Made by a program: the position numbers and the translations under genes. The notes beneath the pieces were generated by a model. That model had not been told where the DNA came from, did no database searches, and saw only the letters and a program-made list of their open reading frames with translations. DNA of 64,000 nt from Rhynochetos jubatus (Eukaryota > Chordata > Aves > Eurypygiformes > Rhynochetidae): NCBI GenBank assembly GCA_027574665.1, contig CM050654.1, positions 25,377,722 through 25,441,721 of the forward strand, read 5' to 3'. Positions 53,615-64,000 of this stretch are shown here, piece by piece (within the stretch, counting starts at the first letter, position 1; every line of letters begins with the position of its first letter).

Positions 53615-53719
53615 GGGATTGCAAGATGCTTTTTAAAAAGATCACTCTACTATAGTAGGAATTCTTTTTATCTTAGAAAGTCCATTTTCTGAAAAGGATC
53701 AGAAAGGAGAATGACTCCG

Positions 53720-53835
53720 CAAATTTATGGCTCTTCATAATTAAACGCAACTTGCCAATGCAATGTCACTTGGAACAGCTGCAGCATAAATCAGGTTCCA
53801 ATTTTAAATGTATTTTCTCTCTCCAAGTCAATGCA
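53720..53835. promoter_or_regulatory. Candidate conserved noncoding element
   Basis: The stretch has homeodomain-type taattaaa-like cores (cataattaaacg), a cagctg E-box and ataaatca within about 100 bp, a mixture common in developmental enhancers. No coding frame or repeat is seen. This is inference from motif content alone. Confidence 0.15.
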
Positions 53836-56205
53836 TTTTGCTGAGATGCTCAGTAGGTTATGTTCTTGTCTTCCTCGAGAGACAGACATTATGGCCAGGT
53901 CAAAGTCCAGTATTTAACTAGGTAAGATACTAGGAAACAGTTATTTTTTTTTGTGTCTATCCCTCAGTAAGGAAAGAGAGGTTTAGCTGAATAGCATTGT
54001 CTGTTCCTATCCCACCACACCTTGAACCCCTGTAAAAAGTAAATTCCACCTATAAAGACTATTTGGAACCACACTCAAGAAGCAAGAAATAAGCAACATA
54101 CGCACTGTATTGAGAGAGCTATTTTTAAAATATGAGAGCTCCAATAAACATCAGAACTGTCCCAGCTAATAGGAAGCTCCCTGTTAAATTTAGGTTAAAG
54201 AATTCCATGTTCTTCAAGAAACATTAGACATATCAATGACCACCATAACATTAACGCTGTCCTACTGTCTTGTTGGATTAATTGGGATTCCCCTAAACAG
54301 CAGGAGAAAACAAACATAGTGATGCTTCTACAGTTTAACACTTGAAACGATTTTTCTTGCGCTATCCTCTAAATGGTACATCTCCAAATTCAAAGATAGA
54401 CATTCCATGCTCTTAATGTCCAGTTATCCAAAAAAGAACAAATGAGGAATAATTGTCTTCTATTTACCCAAAGCTGGCAGCCAGCAGTCACTGCCAACTG
54501 ATGAGCAATTGTTAGTGTGGCATCAACATGTATTTTAAAAACGTCCATTTCTGGATTCTTACACCACAGTCCTAGCTTATCTGTAGCTGATCTATTTTCT
54601 CCGCTTGTTACTGAGATGAATATCTTGAACTGGGATTTTACCTATTTTTTTCTCAAAATAATAACACCACCATAGAAAATAGTATGTTAGACTTCCCATT
54701 ATAAGCCAGAGTTGCTGAAGCAAGAGGGGATTTTATTGGTAAAGTTCAATAATATATTTTTATCAAATACAAACCATAATAATGAAATGTTCCTATAAAT
54801 GTCAGCACTTTATCATCCTTACACTCAAAATCCTTTAAAGAAAAATAAAACGAAGCACACAAAGACAAATGTTGAGCTTAGCCAGATGTGAATTTGCAGT
54901 CAGCATTTTATGGAACAAATACCATTTGAACAGAACAGTAGAGAAAATATTTTAAGATTTTTTTATTTAAACTAAATAAAATATTTATGCAGGAGAATTT
55001 CTGTGGAACACAAAGGCAAGCATTCATCAAGTCTTGCTGCCTGTTTTCCTCAGCTCAGTATTATGGTAAGTAAAACTGTATGAGTCATAGACCAAGAGCT
55101 TTATACATGTTTAGTTATGTGGGTGGATCCTCACTTTGATGTTGACTTGCTACAGCCAGCTGTCTGTGTAACCTGTGGAATAATCACTGATGAACTCAAA
55201 ACACAGTATCCTTTACCTGCATTCCTGAGTAGAACCTGTATACAGTCTATTACATTGCAGAGATCCCCTTCTTAATGCAACAGAAAGTTTTCTAGAAATA
55301 ACCTAGCAGAACTGAAGAACTGCAGTTTAAGGTAAACTGATTACAGACACGTTTTTCCTTGTAGGCAAAGGTGATGTATCCAACCTGCCTCTTCTAGCCT
55401 GCTCCCTTCTCAGGCTTTTGACAATTGCTTGTCTATATTTGGTATTTTTAAAAGCATGATTGAAAACCAAATTTTATGGTGGTATGAAGGCAAGCTGAGG
55501 TATTACTGAGTCAAGACTCTGTTCAGATACTGTTTTCACTGTAGAAGGACTTTAATTGCCTTAGCCTGGGTGAGACTTTACCAGCTAAAAAGATAGTCCA
55601 TCTAAATGAAACTCTTTTTTTAGACTTGAGTCAGTCTGAGTCAGGCAATACAGGTTTTCCTCATATTATTTACTAATAATATACTACTAATAAGTGTATT
55701 CTCAGATCCTTCCTGTTTATTTTCATCTATTGTTTTCCTGCAATTTTTCTTTCTCTGAATTATCTACACCATTAAAAATAAATTTCCTGTATTCTGTCTT
55801 ATCTGCTACTCATGCAAATCTCTTTTCCTCTTCCCCATCCTGTACTTCCTTTTCTATTTTCCTAGTTCTTAGATTTCATCTTTCTTTCCTTTTTCACTTA
55901 TTCACTTTTTTTCACCTTCCCCATATCGGCACTACGAACCCTCTCAGAAGGGATAATGGGATTATTACAATTGGTGAGCTGCCTTTTCTTCCCATCCTAG
56001 CCTTCTTTACCCTTTATTTAGTGTGAGCGGGTGGCACTTACTCAGTAAACCATAGGAGAGCAGAAACTGGAGAATGGCTGTCAGGGTGCAGACAGAAAAC
56101 TGTTGTCAGTTCTCGGCAGCATGCTGAATATATATGCAGTTAAGAGCATCCCATACAAAGGCACATGTTTCAAAAAAACCCACCCCACCTCAACATCCCA
56201 AAGGT
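53836..56205. other. Non-coding stretch
   Basis: No gene or repeat recognised. A 110-codon plus-strand frame at 55,694-56,026 is pyrimidine-rich (many F, L and S codons) and is best explained by T/C-rich DNA. Confidence 0.5.
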
Positions 56206-56211
56206 AACTTA

Positions 56212-56270
56212 AGCAGTGTTCTTGGGTTCCGGTCCTGTTGCTAACTGGCATAACTTCACTTTCAGTAATG
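56212..56270 (+). mobile_element. Possible MIR-like fragment
   Basis: gttcttgggttccggtcctgttgctaactggc resembles the MIR-family head-to-core part 'ctgggttc-agtcctg-ctctgccacttactggc'. The continuation is poor. A chance match is possible. Confidence 0.3.
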
Positions 56271-57285
56271 AATCCCAGGTTAAAACCAGCTTGGGATCTG
56301 GCCTGAGGTTTCTTCTAGTGAGATTTTGCCAATTGCCTCCTTTCCTCCATGCACAGAGTATGGTGAGCATAGCTCCCTTGATAACCCTCAACAGTTGCTC
56401 CACAGGTGGGTTCTGACTGTGTAGGAGGTCCAGCCAAAAGAAAGTGATTCTCGGAAGGGCAATAAGCCTGCACAGAGCTCCATATTTCTCTGCTTTGGGG
56501 AAGCTAACTAGCTGGTTCACAGTTAGCCAGTTTAGAAAGAGCTTAGGTATTGCTGCTTGACAGCACAGAGCTCTCTATAAACTGAGGAAGCCAAGGGGCA
56601 CTTTAGCTTTCTCCACCAGTACCTGCTTCATGCCCTGGCTTCCATGGGACTGAAAAGCAGTTGCTCTAGCCAGAGGCAGTCAGGGCACAGTCACACCAGT
56701 TTACACCCGTCGTCTCTGAGCACTGAGGGGGGGCTGCAGGTTCTTCAGCGTTAACAGTACTGACATTAGTCCTCAGAGCCAACAGCCTCCTTCTGTTACT
56801 CAGACACTGATCTCTGAAGTACTATTCCTGCCTTTAGAGTTATGGAGAGTGGCCAACTGCTTTAAACAAGCATTGTCAAGATTTTTGACCCACTCAAATA
56901 ACTGATGTTGGGGAATTTTTTGTTGTTACTTGTTTTGGCAGTAAGTTTCTTTTAACAACAAATCCATGCAAAGCCCAAAACCTCATAACTGACTCCTATG
57001 GCAAACTGTATGTGCATATTCTTTCTAACACAAGCATTCACTCAAAGCACTGTTTACTGTAGGGCACAAGTCATGTTTTCAAATTTTTTTGACAACTGAA
57101 CTTTGCAGGTTATTTAAATCAGGGAAAGAAAAATATATTTCCTAGTGTCCTTGGGTTTTGTACAGGCAGAAAAAACTACTGTTAAAAGAACCTTTTTTTG
57201 CAGGTGAAAACAGTCCTTTGAAGTGTTTTAATTAAAAAAAAAAAACAAAACAACCCAAACAAACCAAAACCTTGTTGGAAAGTCA
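56271..57285. other. Non-coding stretch
   Basis: Slightly less AT-rich at 56,500-56,860. No gene recognised. An A-rich simple tract ending in CAAA units lies at 57,234-57,270, just upstream of the LINE fragment. Confidence 0.5.
57234..57270 (+). repeat. A-rich / CAAA low-complexity tract
   Basis: A12 followed by C-interrupted A runs (caaaacaacccaaacaaacc). It might be the poly(A)-like end of some element, but it lies on the 5' side of the LINE fragment and so does not belong to that element's 3' end. Confidence 0.7.
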
Positions 57286-57289
57286 GCAG

Positions 57290-57665
57290 GACCCTTGTGT
57301 AATACATTCCTGATCTGTGCATTTGTGACCTCCAGGGTTGATTATTGTAATTTATTTTACCTGGCAATGCTGCCATGTGCTTGGGGGAAAAGCCCTCCAG
57401 CTAGTAAAAGAGTAGCAGCTTGTTTCCTCAGCAAAACAGGTCAAAATGAACCAGTCATCCCAATACTGTTCTGCCTGTGCAGCTTTTTGGGGATAGATTC
57501 TAATTGTGCATCTCTGCCCCCAAGTTGGAATATATATCTGAGAAATCTCTCCAGCCATAACCACTGACTCTCACACCAACTCTTTCTTGTAAGAGTTAAA
57601 TTGTGGACAAATGATGGGGGGAGGTTTGTGAACGTGAAAGACAGTGGCTGTACGACATGGACTCT
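57290..57665 (+). mobile_element. Ancient L2-like LINE, C-terminal reverse-transcriptase fragment
   Basis: Translation at 57,313-57,357 gives AFVTSRVDYCN and nearby LAMLP, matching the conserved 'HAFVTSRLDYCNALL-GLP' motif of L2/Rex1-clade reverse transcriptases. In the same frame VAACFLSKTG and VIPILFCLCSFLG align with '(A)ARLVTRT...HITPVLKSLHWLPV', and SLPPSWNIYLRNL with 'GLAPSYLSDLL'. After an in-frame stop at 57,565-57,567 the similarity resumes at 57,595-57,660, where VKLWTNDGGRF aligns with 'VKLKTYGDRAF' and a W falls where the family has 'LWNSLP'. About 16 residues appear deleted between WLPV-like and APSY-like parts. The copy is 5'- and 3'-truncated and long dead. CR1-clade membership is less likely because the SRLDYCN context fits L2/Rex1 better, but the clade call is from memory. 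Confidence 0.7.
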
Positions 57666-60600
57666 CCTATTTTTTTGCATATTAGGGGAAAGAGTCCTCA
57701 GAAATGGTGTGACACATGCTTTTCCTTTTCTTGTTTTTTACTACCCTGACAACATACACTCTGGAATAATACAAAGAAATGTAGAAATGTCAGTAATGAA
57801 CAAGCTATTGGTAATGATATTGAGCCTCATGCTGTAATCAGAGATGCCAGTCTGTTTGTTGGTGGTGTCACTCGCCAGTGAGTGCAGTCAAACGATGTGT
57901 TTTTCCTGCATACTTGTATCATATAAGAAGATGTTCCAGCAACATCAGAGTAACAGAGCTGATAGTCAGGGTGTGACAGTTTAAGATAGAATTTATCCCT
58001 ATAGTTTCTTGAGTTTATAGCAATCAACATTATGCATCAGGCTCATGTAAATGAGTACCATTTTATCGATTTTAATATATTTATATACTGTGGGTACAGA
58101 TTGTCAATTTAGTCTAGGCAGAATTATTTCATTTCTTCTAAGCTAATAATGCCTTCTGTGTTAGCTACTGTATTTTACTAGTGCGAGACATGTCTTTTTA
58201 AGGATCAAGGCCAAAACCGCAATTATTATTTCTTCTTATCAACATTCAGCTTTCACAGGCAATTACAGCTTATGCATATTTTATAACAAGCATTTGGAGC
58301 ACATGCTGATTATGTAGTACTTGCTCAATGCCTTGTAATATCCAAGAATGCTTATGGCACTATGCAGTATTGTGGGATCTTACAGTATGAAAGAACCCTT
58401 TTCCCCTTATTCACTTACAGTTTTTGCTTGACAACCCTGCTGTATCTTGGGGTTTTTTCAATTATTAAAGATTAAAAGAAAGGCAAAATATTTTTGCTTA
58501 CATTTGTTATCTGTATGTTGGCACTGTGTCACCATGTGAGAACAGAACTGCAGCAGAGGAACTGCCATGTGGAAAGAGACCTGCAATCCCTCCAGTATCC
58601 AAACATACAGCCTGGATCTGTTCATGGCCAATTCCAGATATTTGAGTGAACCAAACAAAAAGCCATAGAAAAAGAAAGTCATCTTCTTGACCTTCAACAG
58701 CTAGCTAGCAGACAGCCTTGGCTTTGGAACTTGGACATTTGTATGTCACAAACCAGTACTCTCCTATCTAATTTATCCCATCTGATCCTCATTTTTGTTA
58801 TGTTTGCAAAAAACTTTTTCTTCACCAGTGCTCAGAGTGCCCCCAGCAAACTGTGCGAAGAGAGATGTGTATACAAGGTGTGCCATGTGGTACATGGCAT
58901 CTGAGAGAGTTGAGGATCACGTGGTACCAGCTTCCTTGGCATCTTTTGATCATGACCCATCCCTTACAATGACAACTTAGGGTTGGGGGACATTATTCTA
59001 ATCTTCTCCTACTTTTCCTCAGCCAAGGATTTTTCAGTGTCAGGGAATCCACATCTGCCCCTTTAAGACTTCTTTCCATCTTTGTGCTGTCTCAGCAACG
59101 TTCAACAGAAAGAACTGGAGCCAAGAACTTGGATCAAGATGTGTAATCGTGTTTTGAATTCTGCTACACTTTTGGCTTTGGTAGTAACTTATGGCTGTGG
59201 TTTTCACAGCTTAATCATAGAATTCATTGTCAAATTCATCATGAAGATCAGTGATTTAATGAGATTCTGGCCAAGCCCAGGAAACATTTTAAAAGTGTCA
59301 GTGATTTTTGGGAAGGTTTTATTTAAGAAGCAATAGTTTTTCAAGGAAAGCTTTACAGAGCTTTCATTTATCTTTATCCAAATTCAGTTTAACGTTCTAC
59401 TTTCTTCTTACGAAACTCCAGCTTAATATTAATGCAATGCTTTTGAAATGGGGAAACTGAATACAAATGAAGATATTTTTATCATTACCTGGGCACACGG
59501 TGGTGTTTTGTGTGTTCTTTCCTGCTGCTTTCAGGGGCAAGGACAAGCCCCTGATCCTTGGAAGTTAATGGCAAAGCTTTCAGGGACTTTAACTGAAGTT
59601 TTTCAAGACTTCTTCATTTACATGACGGAGCTGTACATGAGTGACAAAAATGTTAGAGATGGGTAAATGAGGCCATTCAGCACAACACCTATGTATGCAC
59701 ATAAATTCCGTAAAACTCCATTTTTTGACATATGGCTTTCAAATTCTGCTACTCTAAAGAATTTCAGGGCAATATATTTCTGCTCATCATGTGTTCTGTG
59801 GGAGTTTTCCTATGCAGTATTTTAGAACTTTTAACGTTCACAGTCTCTCATGGAAATGCTTCTTTTAAGACCGAAACTTACTTCCCTATCAAGAAAAGCA
59901 AGAACTCTAGCAGACAAAATCCCCTGCATTCCTTTTTAACTCCAGAGAAATCTCCAAATACATGGGCAACAGCTTCAAAATGTAAGCAGAAAATTTGACT
60001 TGTCAGTTAAGTAGCAATCTGATGTCTTTATCTTTTTCGGACACATCTTGAAGGAAATCAGTAACAAATACCAAGCTATAGATTTGGTTTGAAACTAGAG
60101 TTTTATACTTCTTTCACACTGCATGATGACTTTATGTCTTTGTAGATGAGAGAGCTGCTGTATTAGAAAACTTTTGTTTTGGCGTGGATTCCAAAGGGCA
60201 GAATTTCTGTATCCTCATTATGCCAGTGTTCTGAAACATGTGGCTCATTTCACAATGAGATTATAAACTGTGGCTTTTTTCCTAACCTGTATTTTGGCAC
60301 ATGTGATACAACTGAATAACCTTCCCGGTGAAAACCAGCCGTCGGAATGCTGACGCGTTTGTTGCTTGCAGGGCTGTGCGAATGCAGTCACAGCCGTTCA
60401 ACTTTATTATGGCGATACACAATTCTGGTATGGCACATATCACCAATATGCTTCAGAAACAACGGTTCTCATCTGAAATCCTTACTGTGAAAATGAAAGT
60501 ATGTATTAATTCATTGTCAAAGGAGCAGACTTAGAATCTATCTAAATTACAGCTTAACTTATAGTCTCTTGTGAATAACTGAATAACTTGGTTCAATGTT

Positions 60601-63600
60601 AGGTCACAGTGGAACATAGACTGTAACAGGAATATTTAAAAGCTCTGAAGAGAGCAAAGAGACTATTCTGGAATGGTGAACATCGTTGCCAGAGTAACAT
60701 AAACCTTGTGTGTTTTCACAAGGAAATGAGTCACTTGTTTCTGTTGGCCGGAACTCTGTTTTCTTTTAATTTCATATTTTAGCTGCCTAATATAGTTTGA
60801 AAGAACCCTAGGGTTGCAGTCTTTGGGCTAAGATACCTTGTTAATTAAAGCAGAGTAGAAGAGTAGAATAGTAATTACACAGAATCAAGAAAAATTTATA
60901 GTAAATATCACATTATCACATGTCAGGTGAAGGAAGCCTTGATCCCATTGTAGTACAGTTCTGTGAAGTATTTGCACAGTTCTGAAAAGAAGATTCCTTT
61001 TCACATGTGTTATGTGTATGCCTGTATGTATACTTGCATCTGTGGCTTGTGTTCTTTGTGAAACTAATTTGCAAGTTCCCTTCTTGTAACTGTGAGTCTC
61101 ATAGTTAACTTAAGGACATAAGCCCTAGCTGTCATCAATGAACAGACTATGTTAATGCTAAAGATGTTGGATCAGATCCATACAAACAGTGAGGCAATAT
61201 TTCCTATTTTGGACCAGCAACTCAGAACCAGTAAGATTCTTTTCCATTTCCCTAGTGTTAAGGCAGCACAGAGTATTCTCGCAGAGTGTCACCCCTTCTT
61301 GGAGAGGTGTCCTCACGAGAATTAAGATCAGCACAGCTCATTCCTAAACCACTTTCTATTTTCTCTTCTTACAGCTCCAAGCTATGGAGATTGTGCCAAG
61401 CAAAATAAGTAACACAGACTGTTTGAGCAATTCTCAGCTACAGTGGAGTCTCTGAAGGAACATAGCTGGCTGGTACAACATAGAGTACTTTATCCTGTGT
61501 GTAATTTGGGCAGAAACTCCATATAGCACCCCTGACTACTACAGCCTTAAATGGAAGTAGCAGAGAATGAGGGCCAAATATATTCAGTTGAGAATTAAAG
61601 TATATATTATGACCTTTTTTTGACGGCATAAATCTATATGCATAAACATTGCACACCTGTGCATGCATATGTGATAGTTTAGACATATGAGCATTTTTAA
61701 ATATTAATGTTTGCATATGTGTATAGGTACAGCAGATAATGCTGCATTTACTGCATCAGGAGTACCAACAAAACAAATACCTATTGCCATTGGTAAAGAC
61801 TATTCAGAAAGCAACTCTTTATGCTTAGGTGTAAACACTGTGTAACACTGGAAAGAAGCTTAATCTGTCCCATATCAGAACCAGTTTCTGAGCGCACATT
61901 CAGACTCACCTGAGCAGCTCAAAACCAATGCTTATTGATTAAATGCTGAGGCATACTTCTCACAACCTGACTAAAACATAAGCAAGTGTTTTAAAATAAT
62001 TTCAGTGGGGGCAAAGGAGAAATGTAGATGCTAGCTGAAACTTAAAGGTCATCTACTGTGATGGACTCAGGCGGAAAAAAGAGTCCTGGCCTGAACCAGG
62101 ACCTTGCATTAACAGTTTAGACACAGGTAGCTAGTTAGGACTTTCTGGGCATGTTCAAAACACCATAAATCCCCCAAAGCACAGCAGATACCCAGATACG
62201 TATAAGTGTAACTCAAGTGAATTGATGACGGCAGCATTAAGACTCTTGTTTATTTTGAAATATATTATGCAGAGTCATTAGGGATAAGGGATGAGAAAAC
62301 AACTTAAAATATTTGGAACATATCAAACTCCTTGTCTCCCTTACACAGAAGACAGTGTTTTTCCTCGCCAAAAAGTGGTTTACATATAAAAATAGGTAAA
62401 GATACAAACTGAGTAAATAAATACTTTGTGTACAAGTGCTGGAGATTGGCCTTCTCTAATCAAGGGTTATCGCAGATGAATGTGGATGTTTAAGAGCAAC
62501 ATTAACTGGCAGTCTTTGTGAAACATATACCTATTAATTTGTGTTTTCCATTCAGGGACTCTGACCTACCTGATCTATGCAGTTGATATACCCAAGCATT
62601 TTGACAGCTGCAGGCATTGTAGAGAGTTTGAATTCCTTAAAAAGAAGATACCTCTGCCATAAATTTTAACCAGGGTTTTTGGTCATTCGTTCTCCCATTC
62701 TCTTCTGTTCAGACAGGTGGAGGAGTGTGGAAAGTGCAAATGACAGCAAATATCATTGTGTGTTTACTAATCCTAACGGGTGTTGTTAGTCTGCTAATGA
62801 TACATGCCCTACATTTTTCTTCTGTGTCTTCTAGCCACAACCGCTTCACATTTGTAATGAATATTTTATTGTTTCTGAGGTGCTCTAGTTCTGTGGAAAT
62901 CCACAGAAATATGGAATCCATTCTTACAACACGGTCAAATAGTTCCTTTGACCATTTCAAAATAAGAAGTTCAAAGACACTCAGAGATCAAGATCAGAAT
63001 CTTGAATTCAGTATGGATTCAGTGCAGGGGTATTTTGCCATATGGACTTTCAGATTTTGGAAACATTTAACAAAAAAATAAGTATAATAGGTACCATTAC
63101 TGATACTTATATTTAGAATCAAAGACTGTTTGGAAGCCAATGTTCCTAACTGAAAACCCTAAAAAAGAGATCTTATAGATTCACCCTTAAAATGTCCCGT
63201 GAAGATTTTTCACCTCAGGTCACAGCTGTCGCATCTACTATATTCAGTGTCCCTTATATGCTTACATAAGTAACGATCTGTGAGCACTGAGAAATCTGGA
63301 AGAAATTTTTGCTTGACTCTGTGCAAGTTTTATCTTTCAACAGGTATTAATTTTGAGAATGATGAAGTTCTAAAGTTTTTTTTTTAATATTTTTGTGTGA
63401 GCTGGTTTTTTTTTTAACATTTTATTTCATTTTAGTAACTGCAGTTCTAAAATAGGAAGGTCATCCTAAATAGTATCTGTTGGTTTTCTAAGCATTAGGA
63501 AAATAAATTAAGAAATTAACAAAACTTGAGCCCTGTACAAAACACCAAGTAGTCTGAATCCATTTTAGTAGAACATACTACACTAAAATCGTATGAAAGA

Positions 63601-63756
63601 TGTTACAAGCATTTACCTGCATGCACATGCCTATTTATCTAACTATTTTATTAGTATTATCATAATACCTTGACTATTTAGTCACAGACTAGGTCTTCCC
63701 AGTAATTTCACTGCATTTTGTTACAGTCCCAGTGTGTATTCTCAGTACAGTGTTAC
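57666..63756. other. Non-coding stretch
   Basis: No gene recognised. Frames of 61-118 codons, the longest at 62,725-63,081 plus, have no domain signs. At 58,310-58,331 atgtagtacttgctcaatgcc faintly resembles the MIR 3' end 'catagtaggtgctcaataa'. T-rich runs lie at 63,376-63,385 and 63,406-63,414. Confidence 0.5.
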
Positions 63757-63891
63757 CTGCTCTAGAAAGCTCATGATGCATGTGAAAGGTGGGATCACAA
63801 ACAGATACAGAAAGACGGAGCAGGAAGCAACTGTAATCGAGATGACAGATGCTCCAGCAGTGTCATTATAGGTGTTTCTGGCTGTGCAGGA
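63757..63891 (-). CDS. Possible exon encoding the end of an Ig-like domain (speculative)
   Basis: On the minus strand, 135 bases form 45 open codons bounded by a plausible acceptor (ctctaagcccag just before 63,891) and donor (gagcag|gtaac just after 63,757). The encoded CTARNTYNDTAGASVISITV fits strands F-G of an I-set immunoglobulin domain, which usually read C-x-A-x-N followed by a small-residue turn and alternating hydrophobics. A hydrophobic run (SCSVFLYLFVIPPF and on) follows and might be a membrane segment. The rest of the domain would lie on an upstream exon beyond the window edge, and I cannot name a gene. Against it: an intron directly before the domain's second cysteine would be unusual, the frame is short, and one other frame is also open through much of it. 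Chance is quite possible. Confidence 0.2.
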
Positions 63892-64000
63892 CTGGGCTTA
63901 GAGCAAGCAGACCCAGTTATGTGGCTTTGGAATACACAGGTTCATCACCTTCATTTTTGTGGAATACAATTTGGGCACTCTCAGGTTCTTTTCCATCCTG

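Noticed and set aside
485-63081. The many open frames of 60-126 codons on both strands as protein-coding genes
   Set aside because: They lack domains, are often open on both strands at once, and have amino-acid content that follows A/T-rich DNA. Their number is about what chance gives in 64 kb.
1-64000. LTR elements or other virus-derived copies
   Set aside because: No terminal repeats, primer-binding site or viral protein motif was recognised by eye. Very decayed copies could be missed.
1-64000. CRISPR arrays, operons, riboswitches, bacterial terminators
   Set aside because: The sequence is vertebrate-like nuclear DNA and no regularly spaced repeats occur.

Overview
The window looks like vertebrate nuclear DNA and most probably comes from a bird. 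It is AT-rich and CpG-poor, has no dense coding, and has low repeat content. The recognisable repeats are CR1 LINE 3' ends, including one with an ATTCTGTG-type 3' tail of the kind common in birds, plus very old MIR-like SINE and L2-like LINE remnants. No operons, ribosome binding sites, CRISPR arrays, rRNA or tRNA genes are visible, and none are expected. It reads as intergenic DNA or the inside of a very large intron. The family and species calls come from remembered consensus patterns, not from a search.

Layout. 1-690 is unremarkable. 691-960 is a truncated CR1 on the minus strand. 961-11,600 is featureless apart from a weak short duplication. 11,600-13,635 holds three MIR/tRNA-SINE-like relics. 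17,389-18,120 holds a short tandem duplication, an old repeat scrap and the best conserved-noncoding candidate, which contains an RFX-like X-box and has an inverted repeat beside it. 21,365-21,620 is another old repeat scrap. 26,110-26,230 is a clear MIR-like SINE, followed at 26,900-27,350 by a CpG-containing stretch open on both strands. 31,381-32,180 is a long, very old CR1 on the plus strand. 37,600-39,190 holds the longest open frame (172 codons, unrecognised), old repeat scraps and a perfect 11-bp hairpin. 51,640-52,570 holds old repeat scraps. 53,030-53,185 is a small cluster of CpGs and palindromes. 57,290-57,665 is the C-terminal end of an L2-like reverse transcriptase gene. At the right edge, 63,757-63,891 on the minus strand, a 45-codon frame bounded by plausible splice sites resembles the end of an immunoglobulin domain. 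It is the only hint of a host gene, and a weak one.

I found no complete gene and no convincing new system. Almost all open frames of 60-126 codons have the composition expected of chance frames in AT-rich DNA. The items most worth checking are the edge Ig-like frame, the conserved-noncoding candidates and the CpG/palindrome cluster. No retrovirus-like or capsid-bearing element was recognised.
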